64,000 nucleotides of DNA from the NCBI GenBank assembly GCA_963575745.1, contig CAUYUJ010000670.1, forward strand, positions 297,666 through 361,665. The letters are read 5' to 3'. Under the pieces are notes generated by a model, which ran no database searches, was not told where the DNA came from, and worked only from the letters and a program-made list of their open reading frames with translations. The stretch comes from Prorocentrum cordatum (taxonomy: Eukaryota > Sar > Dinophyceae > Prorocentrales > Prorocentraceae). The position numbers and the translations under genes were made by a program. Position 1 is the first letter of the stretch; the number at the start of each line of letters is the position of its first letter. Shown here piece after piece: positions 52,416-62,599 of the stretch.

Positions 52416-54863
52416 AGATCCCCGCCTTCGAAGTGGCTGGGGTTGCTCAGATATTGTAGCTAATCAGCTTTATCTATTCCTTGTCCTGTAGCCAGTGTCC
52501 TGCGAGTGTCCCGAATTCCGTTTGCAGACACATGAAACCCTCGTTCCGTCTGCAGACACATAAAGTGTCCTAAACTATTTGCGCCCCGCGTTTGCGCAGG
52601 GGTTGGGTACGTCGCCAGGGTAATTGCCTTTTGTTTCGCTGTCGCTCGGCCGCCGCGACTTCAGGTCCAGAGCCCGTCTGGGTGCGCAGTGGGCCGAGAT
52701 GCTCCGCGTCGCGAAAAGTCGACGCGGGGTTGAAGATCGCGCCCGCGGGCCTCATCCCGCGCCTTCTGCAGCTTCATCTGTCCCCCGCGCTGCGCGAGGA
52801 ATGGCCCCCTCCAGCCGCTCGCCCGCAAAGCTTGGAGGCTACCGATTGGAGGGGTTTCGCTCCTCGCGAGCGGGTCAGTCGGTTGCGCGCCGTTCTCGAT
52901 GATTCGGGCAGGCGGCGCTCGACGACCCTATCCCGGTGTCGCGATCAAGTGGAACCTCGGCCGTTCCGCCCGCGGGGCGCGGCGCCGCTTCGCGACGGCA
53001 GGCGCCGGCGCCACCGAGCAGCGGGAGTGGCGGGTGGGCACGCGGAGCCTGGATGTCAAGGTATTCCGGGCCTTCGTTGACCGCGCGGGCACCGTCGGGC
53101 CGAGCCCCGATCGCCTTCGGCGCACGCGCGCTGATGCGCCCCATGATGGCGGTCGGCGCGGTGCCCCGCCCGCCGCACGGGGCGCGGAGAAGCGTGCCCG
53201 GGCCCAGATCCACCCGAGCATTCCGCCGCGGATCGCGCCCGAGAGCCACGACGTCACGCGCCTTCGCAGCCCGTGATCCTCCACGGGGATTTGCTTCAGC
53301 CGAATAAGCTTGAACATTGCCGTTCTTTTCGTCGCGCGTCTTCCACCGCCTCAAAGGCACGAGTTGCAAGCCTTGGTGCCATGCTAGTACATCCTGGCAG
53401 GGCACGCGACCTTCTTGCGTCCTACCGCGTTGCTGAGGCACGCAGCACTCCGGACTCACGGGCTGATGGAGCGACAGGGGGCGGCGCCGAACATGGTGAC
53501 AATTGCGTCCTCGGCATCGATCTCGCGCGCCTGGGCGTCGCTGCTGCGATGCGCTGCTGGAGGTTGTCGCGAACGTTTTCTTTGCCGTTCCAGCGGGGGG
53601 CAACGACCGATTGACAAGTCTACAACACATGCTACATGAGCTGGGGCATCGCAGACGCCCAGCGTTGTCCACGGCGCCGACTTAGCATCGCATGACTTTC
53701 GCCTTGATGCCACATCGGCTGCGCGTGGGCTTTCGCGAGATCCCCGATGCATCTACCATTCCTGCAGCACCTCTGCACCGCCTGTCTCGGCTGCTGGCGG
53801 GGCGTTGTGGACTTCGCCGCGGAGCTGGCACCATGGGCACTGCCACCTTGTGTAGTTGGTCCCCCGGCTGCGGACTCGAGGCTGCTGGGCGCGGGTATGC
53901 GGTCATTGCCTGTGCCTCGCTACGCATGCCAATGCATTGCCAGTTTGGCCTGTCCTGCACCTTCGCGGTGCTCGTACTCTTCGTCGTTCACGGCTTCGCG
54001 GGCGCCTCCAGGAACGCCGTGGCCGATTTAATTTCGGGTTTCATGCTTGGGGCGCGCATCGGCGTCGCGTTTTTCTCTCCGGCCCGCGCAAGTGGCCGCC
54101 ATGACAACGGCGCACTTGGCACTGGGCCCGCGAGGTTGGGCCTCGCATTTGCGAGGCGCAGTGAATTGCCACGCGCGCTTGTTGCGCCCCCGACCGGGGG
54201 CCACTGCTCATGGCATGCCGCAAACAGGTTCATGGCGACTGGCCAGCCCTACCCAAAGCACTCACTCACATCGTAAGTCTTCTATCATGATGCCCCATCG
54301 GGGAAGCGGTGGCGTTCGCGATGCTCGCCTGCATGTGCCGCGCTGTCTTCGCGTTTGCACCGCCGTTCTCGGTCGCTGGAGGGACGTCTTGGACTTCGCT
54401 GCGGAGCCGGCGCCAGTGGCGCTGTTCGTTAAAATTATTTCTGGATGCCGGATGGCACCCGCGCCGAGGGGGCGCGCCGGCGCCCGTGGGATGGGTGGGC
54501 AATCTTTTCCCCGCGCGGCGTTTTCAGCGTGGGGCCAGAGGCCTAGGCTCGCCATTCTACGTCGTCGTTGGCGCCCGCGGGGGGCGCTGCGTCTGCATTA
54601 AGTCGCAAGTCGCTGAGTCGCTCTTGGTCGCGGGCCGACGTTTACCCGTTCTTTTCCTTGGCCGAACCCGTCTGCTGCATGTCCATCAGCGGCTGTGCGG
54701 CCGCGGGGTTTTCGTCTTTGGCCACCTGCGCGTGACGAGAAATTCGCGCGCGTTCTGGCGCAAACGTCACCGTGGCGATGTCCCTGCATTTCGAGATTGA
54801 ATTATGTTCGGCCGCCTTCTGATTTTCAGATCTGTTGACCCCCGGCCAGACTCAGCCGGGCTC

Positions 54864-55716
54864 GCGCGCAGGAGGAGCAGGATGGCGGCATCATCACCAT
54901 CTTTGACGCGTGCGAGTCAGATATCCTCTACGGATTTCAGATATTTCGGCCGGGCATGAGAAACCTCTCTCTGATGTCCTGGATACGATCCAGGATAACA
55001 GGAATAACGTGATAATGAGTTCCCAGCTCGTTCAGCACGAGCTCGAGGCGCGTGCATCCCTCGGCAAGGACGTGGCGGACGTGGGCGAGGACACGGAAAG
55101 GTCATCCATGCAGCTTCACGCAGCATTCCGCCGCGTTGGTCGGCAAAGCATGAGCCGCGCGAGGAACGCTGACAACCTCGTGGTTAGAAGTTCGCAGGCA
55201 TCGGAGAAGCCCTCAGCATCTTGCGGTCCAAGACCGCGCTGGTGCAACGTGGCCCAGGAGCGAGTGTCGAACGCTCCCCGGGCGTGGATTCGGATCGGAA
55301 CAGCAGATCAAACACCGGCGCGATGGTCACATGTCCTCCCAAATTCTAGTTCGCCATCGTTTCGTCTTGGTGTTTTGTATTGCGTCTGTCTTGTCATACA
55401 TTGTGCGACACAATGTCAGCTTCTGATTTGTGTGACGAGCGTTGAAATTGCAACCAGGTCGACTTGCCCATCCCGACAGGTCTGCCTAGGCGCAGCACGC
55501 ATGGTCGCCCGCATGCGAACGCCAGCCTTGCGCTGACGCGGCGCGTTGTCTGTTTCATGGTGCCAGCGTTCTTCTCCTCTCCGCCTCCCTCCCCTTTCCT
55601 TTCCGCCGCTCGTAGGGGCTAGCCAGGCCCATGAGTCCCGGCCTGGGTTGAGCTCCTGGGATTGAATTCGTCCACCACGATAATTGCCGCATTGTGTTCG
55701 TGGCGTGCGTGAGTGC
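54864..55716 (+). other. right flank of the duplication, weak coding potential
   Basis: A frame from 54,910 reads VRYPLRISDISAGHEKPLSD, VLDTIQDNRNNVIMSSQLVQ and HELEARASLGKDVADVGEDT up to about 55,190; this part is protein-like and could be an exon. The remainder to 55,536 looks non-coding. I do not recognise the family. The frame begins right after the duplication edge, so any gene here may have been cut by the rearrangement. Confidence 0.35.
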
Positions 55717-56089
55717 CTGCGCGTGCGCGTGCGCGTGCGCGTGCGCGTGCGCGTGCGCGTGCGAGCGCGTGCGCGTGCGTGCGTGCGTGCGTGGGTGTGG
55801 GTGTGGGTGTAGGTGTGTGTGTGTGTGTGTGTGGCGTGCGTGCGTGCGTGGGTGCGTGCGTGCGTGCGTGCGTGCGGGGGTACATGCGAGCGTGCGTGCG
55901 TGTGTGCGTGCGTGCGCGTGCGTGCGTGTGCGTGCGTGCGTGCGTGCGTGCGTTCGTGCGTGCGTGTGTGTGTGTGTGCGCGTGTGTGGTGTGTGTGTGT
56001 GTGTGTGCGTGTGCGTGTGTGCGTGTGTGCGTGTGTGCGTGTGTGCGTGTGTGCGTGTGTGCGTGCGTGTGCGTGTGTGCGTGTGTGCG

Positions 56090-56132
<43 letters not shown>

Positions 56133-56134
56133 TG

Positions 56135-56202
<68 letters not shown>

Positions 56203-56260
56203 CGTGTGCGTGTGTGCGTGTGCGCGTGTGTGCGTGTGTGTGCGTGTGTGCGTGTGTGCG

Positions 56261-56303
<43 letters not shown>

Positions 56304-56305
56304 TG

Positions 56306-56337
<32 letters not shown>

Positions 56338-56358
56338 TGTGTGTGTGTGTGTGTGCGT

Positions 56359-56442
<84 letters not shown>

Positions 56443-56480
56443 CGTGTGTGCGTGTGTGCGTGTGCGATTGTGTGCGTTGT
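55717..56480. repeat. 760-bp alternating GT/GC tract
   Basis: Almost pure alternating purine-pyrimidine (GTGCGC, GTGC, GTGT blocks), broken only by single G insertions such as GTGTGGTGTG about every 120-180 bases. Long open frames on both strands (Thr-His or Val-Cys/Arg) are by-products. Strong Z-DNA-forming potential. Confidence 0.97.
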
Positions 56481-57225
56481 ATGTCCACACGCACCCCGTA
56501 GTGCGAGTCCCTCTAGGGATGTCCGCGGGCGTCACGCTAGAGAGTGGTGGATCATTTGGAGAGGTCGAGCCTCCAGCGGCCGCCGCCAGGCGGGGCTCCG
56601 TTCTTGCCGTGGAGCGCATCAGGCACTGATCTCGACTTGTTTTTTGAGTGTCCCGGCGCGCGTGGAGGGTCCCAAGAGCTTGATCACGGCTCGAATGTGT
56701 GGTGAGACTTTTTTTTTCCAGGACCCGTTCTTCCGTACGAAACAACACGCGTTTACCCGGCGCCGAGGTGCGTTCCCAGGTCCAGCCGTGGCATCCATCA
56801 CCCTTTTGTGGCGCGGGGCACGCGAGGGCCCAGCAGGCCGCCCACCGCGCTGGCAAGGCCGAGAGGGGGAGGAGGACCAGTGTAGACCCAAGATGTTTAA
56901 ACGATATTGCAATAAACCCTCCCTGTCAGTTCTCTTTTCAACGACCCGCCCCAACAGGGGTCAATTTTCATCGAGGGAAGTGCCCCGTTGGAAAACAACC
57001 GTTTGAAATTCCAGAACTGTACCAGAACATGATTATTTGCAGGACGTCAACGCCGCAGATCACCGTTACTGTGTTGCGTCTTGACGGTCCTGACCCCTGC
57101 CAGATCACCATTCTTGGGACTTCAGCACCGCTGGACAAAGTGGTTGTTTCGCCCTGACATTCCGACATCGTGCCAAAATCTTGGACGTTAACCATGCAGA
57201 TCTTTAAAACTGCTGCAAACCCTCA
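56481..57225. other. non-coding stretch
   Basis: No supported gene. The sequence is of ordinary complexity and comparatively AT-rich from 56,890. CAGATCACC recurs at 57,055 and 57,101. Confidence 0.4.
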
Positions 57226-57470
57226 AGACGTATGTGCGCGGCGCCATTGCGAGAGCCACATTTAGAAAGCGGGTCGCAGCGGGCCGCCCTCAGCCATGTA
57301 ATTCTTGTAACTTGTTCAAGACGAATATGCGCGGCGCCGAGGCGAGAATCACAGTTTTGAAAGCGGGCCGCCCTCCACCCCCAACATTCCCGCAGTTGTT
57401 TGAATACGAACGTGCGCGGCGCTGCCACATTTTGACAACGGACCACCCTCCATCCTTGAAGATGTTGCAC
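57226..57470. repeat. three ~80-bp imperfect tandem repeats
   Basis: Units at about 57,226, 57,318 and 57,397 share ACGxATxTGCGCGGCGC, CACATTTxGAxAxCGG.C and CGCCCTC followed by CA-rich sequence. Identity is about 65-75 %. Confidence 0.65.
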
Positions 57471-60377
57471 ATTTAAGGTTCACTATCATAAATGACGAGG
57501 ACGTCTCGGGCGAAACTCCTGGACCTCCCTTTCGGCTGGCTTCGGGGCGCGACGGGGAGGAGCTATTCGTAAGGACGAGGGATGGGAGATGAGAAGAGGT
57601 GCGTGGGACGACCAGGCGCTTCCTGTGGCCCGCGCGGCGTCCGCGCGGCGCCCGCGCGCGCAGGAGCTCTTCGCGGCCAGCGGCGGCGACGGCCCCCCCG
57701 AGCGCGGGGCGGGCGCGCCCACAGGACGCGCGGCCGCCGACCCCCGAAGATTGCGGCCCAATGGTATCCAAGAGGATCGGGCCGAGCAGGAAGATTTCGA
57801 CCTCGCGGACGTGTGTTGGCCCTCTGCAAAGGCCGCGCGGGTGCACGGTTCTGTGGAGCCCAAGCGTCTCGGGTCGGGCGAAAGGGGGGGATTGGGAAAG
57901 GGGGGGTTACGAAATTTGCTGCGTGCAGCTGGTTTCGGCCCCACCCGAGGGGCTCATTCCTCGATACGTTGGCGCCTCCGGCGCCGGGAGGCGCCGGGCA
58001 AGTCAGCTACGCGAGCTGATTCTCAGACCCCCCTTTGCTATCCCCCCCTTTAGCCCGACCCGAGAGGAGAGGTCGGCGTTTCACATAGACTTTGGGGGGT
58101 CCGCGCAGATGTCTTGAATCGGCGCCGGACCCCTGGCGGCGCCGCACCTTGCGCGCTCCGCGCGCCAGGCAGAGGTGTTCAGCGCCGATCCAAGGAATTC
58201 GCATGTCAGGCAGTGGCTCAGGAGAGAAGTGAACTGAGGAGGGCAAGGGAGGAGGGAGAGGCAGAAACAAGTGAGAGGAAGCGGACGGAGGGCCAGGATG
58301 AAGGTGGAATAGTGGAGTAGGGGAGGGAGGAGGAAGAGAAGAGGTGGCATTGGATTGGACCCTGGAGAGAAGCGGACAACAACGAGCCTCTGGTCTCAAG
58401 TGTGTATGTAATTGTTGTTGCTTGAATTCTGCCTACAACATTGCCCGGGGCGTCCCGCATACGAGGGCACATGATGCTCTGACGTATTGGTTCGCCCTTC
58501 CAGAACGGGCTACAATCTGATTCGATACGATTCGATTCCGATTTGTTTCGATTCCTCTGCATCGGCCAGGCCAGCCGGAGCGGGGCGTGGCGATTCGATT
58601 TTGATTTGATTTGGGTCGATTGTTGGCGATTCGATCCGTTTCCGATCAAACCCTATCTCGCGGTTCAAAATTCAGGTTTGCCATTTTATGAGGTATGAGG
58701 AGGGGGAGAGTGAGTTGGATTGCCGTGACCGTGGGAAAGCGGCTAGGTCACCCGCGTGGGTGCGAAGACAATCGCGCTTCGCACGTCGCGGTCTTGGCCA
58801 GAGCGGCTGCTCTTCTCCAAGGTGGCGGCGCGAGGGCGCGTTGAGAAGCGCGGGGCGCGATGTGCGAAGTCAGGTGGCCCGGGGGCGGGGACCCCCCCCC
58901 CAGCGATTTCTGCAGGACGCGCCGGGGCGACGGCTATGCCAGCGGCGGCGCGTGCCTGCCGGAAGGGAGCCTGGAGGCCCCTGCCTTGGGCGGCTTGTTG
59001 TGCGGGCGAGACTGTGCGCGCCTGGGCCTTCCAGACGGGGCGGAGTTTTTCTGACCTACCATCCTGCAAAGTCGATTATTGCATTGCCTCTTTCTCTCGG
59101 CTCTCGAGATGGTGGTGCGACCGCAATGTTTGTAGAGCTGCGCTCGCCTGGTCTTTCCCTAAGTTCTTTTCGGTTTCGGTAAATGGTGGTCGTTGTCCTT
59201 GTGGTCTGACTCATGGCGCTTTGCGCATCCCCACTAGCCCACCCACAAACGATTCCGGGGCGAGTTGCCTAGACCAAAGAATTACCAGAACGTGCAGTGA
59301 CACAAAGACGGGGGGTAACCGTGCAATGGCAGTTCGGGATCAGCTTGAGCAGACCAAGGAAGGAATCATAATGCTTTTTATCACCCTGGGAGCTTCTCGA
59401 GGCCGTCTTGGTGCAGTATCGGAACATTGATTGGAGAAGGTGGGGCTCTCATGGGGCCGCCAGTTTGGATGCCATCGTGGAGGCCGTCGCCCTAAACAGA
59501 GGGTGGCTTCACTTGGGATCCCCCGGCGGAGCCTGAAGCATCTTGTTTCCAGGCCCTCTTCTGGCGCCCATTGGGCATTCTTGGGAGCTTTGGTTCCGTT
59601 TGGTGAATCTTCCAGACTCCTCTTGAAGGCCTCAAAAGCCTCGAAAGCAAGCGCTGAGCTCGGTCCATCGGCGCCATCTTCAGGAGGCTCTGCGGCCACT
59701 GGGGGTCATCCTGGCACGGTCTTTTGGAGGTAAATTTTGGGCTGTCTGAGGCCATCTTGGAGCCATCCGGGGCCGTCTAAATGCGCCCCCCCACCCCCGT
59801 GTCCAGCAGACCCAGGGGAGCAGATCCTCCCCCGAAAGGAAATAAAGGGGTTTTGAAGAGCTGACTTCGCTGATCTTTCTTCATCCAGAGCTCCGTGTCA
59901 GGTTTCCCTCCTCACCACCCTCATCCTTCTCCTCCCCGTCATGTTGCTATTCCTGAAATGGTGAATTGTGCATTGGCCTGGACATTTCTTGCCATGATAA
60001 GCCATCTTAGAAAAGTGCTGGCTCAATCCAGCCAGATTGCTCAACGTTTCATCCGACTCCGAAGATGTTCAAATCCGTTTGATCACCCCCTTCTTCCCAA
60101 TTGCTTGTTTCTTTTCCCAATGTCGCTCACAGACATCTGTAGCCATGTGTAACCTCCTCCCCATCATTCATTTTAAGATTTTCCAGAAATGCCGACTGGA
60201 GTTTCTCCCAGATAGTCCAGCCACGATCGACCGTGCGTTGCCCCAGTCGCTGCTCTCCTTGAGTCAGTGCCTCGGTCGACCCTTGGGGTTTGGGTCGTGC
60301 CGCGTCCACTCAGCCACGGACGTGGTCGTTCACGCGCTTGCCCACCACCTCCTCATGAGCGTGTTTCTTTATTGCTT
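57471..60377. other. non-coding or unassigned stretch
   Basis: Long GC-driven frames overlap on both strands at 57,490-58,120 without a recognisable family. 58,500-58,640 contains a run of CGATTCGATT-type repeats. 59,400-59,780 contains dispersed GGCC(A/G)TC(T/G)TGG motifs. I support no gene. Confidence 0.4.
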
Positions 60378-60401
60378 GGGCCATAACGCGCGTTATGGCC
60401 C
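60378..60401. repeat. 24-bp perfect palindrome
   Basis: The left arm GGGCCATAACGC is followed immediately by its exact complement GCGTTATGGCCC, with no spacer, centred on CGCG. A run of C follows. It could form a cruciform. Confidence 0.9.
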
Positions 60402-60479
60402 CCCGCCCCCCCTCCCCCCCTTTGACGTAACGCTCTGGCCCCCAGTGCGCCCCCGGCAATGCCGCCGTGCGCATTTGGA

Positions 60480-60672
60480 CCCTAATTGGACCCGCATAGG
60501 AACCCGAATAGGGATCCGCATAGGCACCCTCACAGAAAGCCGCATAGGGATCCGCATGGGGATCGCATAGATATCCATCGGGATTCGCATAGGCATCCGC
60601 ATAGGGATCCGCATAGGAATGCGCATAGGGATCCCCAGAGGGGGCATCATAAGGATCCGCATATAGTTCTCC
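60480..60672. repeat. 12-bp degenerate repeat GGATCCGCATAG
   Basis: About 15 imperfect units (ACCCGCATAGGA, GGATCCGCATAG, GCATCCGCATAG and similar). The exact GGATCC occurs six times in under 200 bases. The translated pattern DPHRNPNRDPHRHPHRKPH is a by-product of a unit length divisible by three. Confidence 0.88.
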
Positions 60673-60728
60673 AAAGGGGCGGTGGTCGCGGGCAAGTTGC
60701 GGTGCTCTCATACCTTTGTGGTGTTCGT

Positions 60729-60731
<3 letters not shown>

Positions 60732-60762
<31 letters not shown>
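60732..60762. repeat. (GA)n microsatellite
   Basis: About 15 GA repeats, shortly upstream of the GTC-rich region. Confidence 0.9.
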
Positions 60763-60764
<2 letters not shown>

Positions 60765-60897
60765 AACGGGATGAGAAGGACGACGACGACGAGGATGCAG
60801 GAGGGAGGTAAGGAGCATACCTCTTATACGCAACGTGGAGGCAACGACGCCTTCGCAGGCACGTGCTCGCCACAACTCCTCGTCGCTTCGTTGGCGG

Positions 60898-61512
60898 ATG
60901 TCGTCGTCGTGGCCGTCGTCCTAGTCGTCGTCGTAGTCGTCGTCGTAGTCGTCGTCGTAGTCGTCGTCGTAGTCGTCGTCTTCGTCGTAGTCGTCGTCGA
61001 TCGTCGTTGCTCGTCGCCGTCGGCGTCGTCGTCGTCGCTCTTCGTTGTCGGTCGTCGTCGTCGGTCGTCGTCGTCGCTCGTCGTCGTCGTCGTCGTTGTC
61101 GTTGTCGTTGTCGTCGGTCGTCATCGCTCGCGGTCGCTTGTCGTTGTCAAACGCCTTCGAATGTTTTCGAGGGTCTCTGGACGCCTTCGGTTGACCTTCA
61201 GAAGGTCCCTCGAGGCTTCAGAGGCATTGCGAGAGGCTTCCGGAGGCCTCGGGAAACCCTGGGAGACCTCCGGAGGCGTCGCTCGTCGTCGTCGCCTTCG
61301 CCGTCGTCGTCGTCGTCGCTCGTCGTCGTCGTTGTCGTCGTCGCTCGTCGTCGTCGTTGTTTTCGTCGCCTTCGTCGGAGTCGTCGTCTTAGTAGTTAGT
61401 AGTCTTCGTCGTCGCTCTTCGTTGTCAACGTCGTTTTCGTCGTGGTCGCTCGTCGTCATCATCGTCGTCGTCTTCGTCGTCGCTCGTCGTCGTCGTCGTT
61501 GTCGTCTTGCGC
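60898..61512. repeat. GTC/CGT triplet-rich region with a unique core
   Basis: Two blocks of (CGT)n with variants (60,898-61,136 and 61,273-61,512) flank a non-repetitive core of about 135 bases (61,138-61,272; CTTCGAATGTTTTCGAGGGT ... GGAGACCTCCGGAGGCGTCG). The core contains GGCCTC and CTTCAGA(A/G)G repeats. Confidence 0.88.
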
Positions 61513-62590
61513 GCGGACGCTGTGGTGGCTCCGGAACCGAACCACGGGGGGCGGGGCGTTACGTTCTTTTCCCCCCTGGTCCCCCCCCGTAACGCCCGTT
61601 ATCGCCGCGAAGAAAGAAACGCGCTCCGTGTGGTTTGCAATTCCCAGGATGTTAGATTTAGTATCGGCGCTGGTAGATCCGTGGTCGAAGTCGATCCTAC
61701 TCCCAGGAGTGGCCTCATAAGCACCTCTCGACGATTTTGCCCGATCTCAGGGGCCGTGCCGTCGCAGAAGTGGCCCCATGGCCGCCGAGCCCGCCTCTGG
61801 CCACACACCCCGCGAACGGGGGAGCCAGCCGAGGCCGCCCTGGACTTCCCTGGCCTCAGGCCCGCCGCCCGTTGAGAGGAAGGAGGGCGCTGAGGGGACG
61901 GAAGGGGCAGGATCGAAGGCTCGAAGTTCAGGGTTCCAGGTATTCATTTGTTCTTGACACAGGGGGGGGCATCTCGTTACCACGGCTTGGGTTCCTCTCG
62001 AGGTTCGACGGGTCCGATTTCTCGGGAGGGTTGGACGAGGAGCGACGGCGAAGGCTGCATGAGCATGTGTGCACGCCTGCATGGCAGGTCTGCGCGGGCC
62101 TCTCGGGGTCCGCGATGGTCCCCCTTGCCGCAGATACCGGCGGCGCTTGCAGTCAAGACGCTGAATGAAGGACCACTTTGGGCTCAGGAGGGGCTCACGT
62201 TGTCTGGCCGTTCCTTCGACCTGGGTCCGGGGAACCTGCCCCAAGTTGGAGGTTGGCAATCTTATCGCATGCTGGAGGCTTGGTTTCCTAACCACGTTAC
62301 ATGCCAGCCCTGGGCCAACAGGGAGTGGACACTCAACGGGTTGCTCCCCCCCCGCCCCTCCGCCCGCCTGGACCACCCCTCCCCGTCGGGGTATCAAAGA
62401 GAGTGGGTTTCCGTTCGAATTGTTTGCGCATTGCTCGATGTCCATCAGGCTGTCGTGCTCGAGGAGGAGGGCCCAAGGTCGCCGCAGAGAAGTGGAGGGG
62501 GAGAGTTTCAAAGTGCGGGAGATGCGACGCGACCCGTCATCACCCCATGTACGCCGACAGGGTCGACGGATCCATGTAAGTCAGGCGAGG
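61513..62590. other. non-coding stretch, no gene recognised
   Basis: Mixed composition with overlapping frames on both strands. None shows a recognisable motif. Confidence 0.4.
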
Positions 62591-62599
62591 CGTGTGATC

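Larger units (their letters stand above)
44729..54863. repeat. 10.1-kb tandem duplication, copy B
   Basis: Second copy, 10,135 bases. By eye I count roughly 17 single-base differences from copy A (for example A34,728G/45,016A, 35,106G/45,394C, an extra two G in the homopolymer near 48,060, 42,697T/52,832G), about 0.2 %. There are also three length changes: one minisatellite unit fewer, one instead of two copies of a 69-bp repeat, and an 8-11-base difference beside it. The differences are spread over the block, which argues against a pure copy-paste assembly error; two haplotypes joined end to end remain possible. Confidence 0.95.

Noticed and set aside
34441-54863. Pure assembly duplication of identical sequence
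   Set aside because: Rejected as the leading explanation because about 17 substitutions and three length changes separate the copies; joined haplotypes remain possible.
55717-56480. Several 260-430-codon open frames on both strands
   Set aside because: They are pure translations of the GT/GC tract (His-Thr or Val-Cys/Arg repeats).
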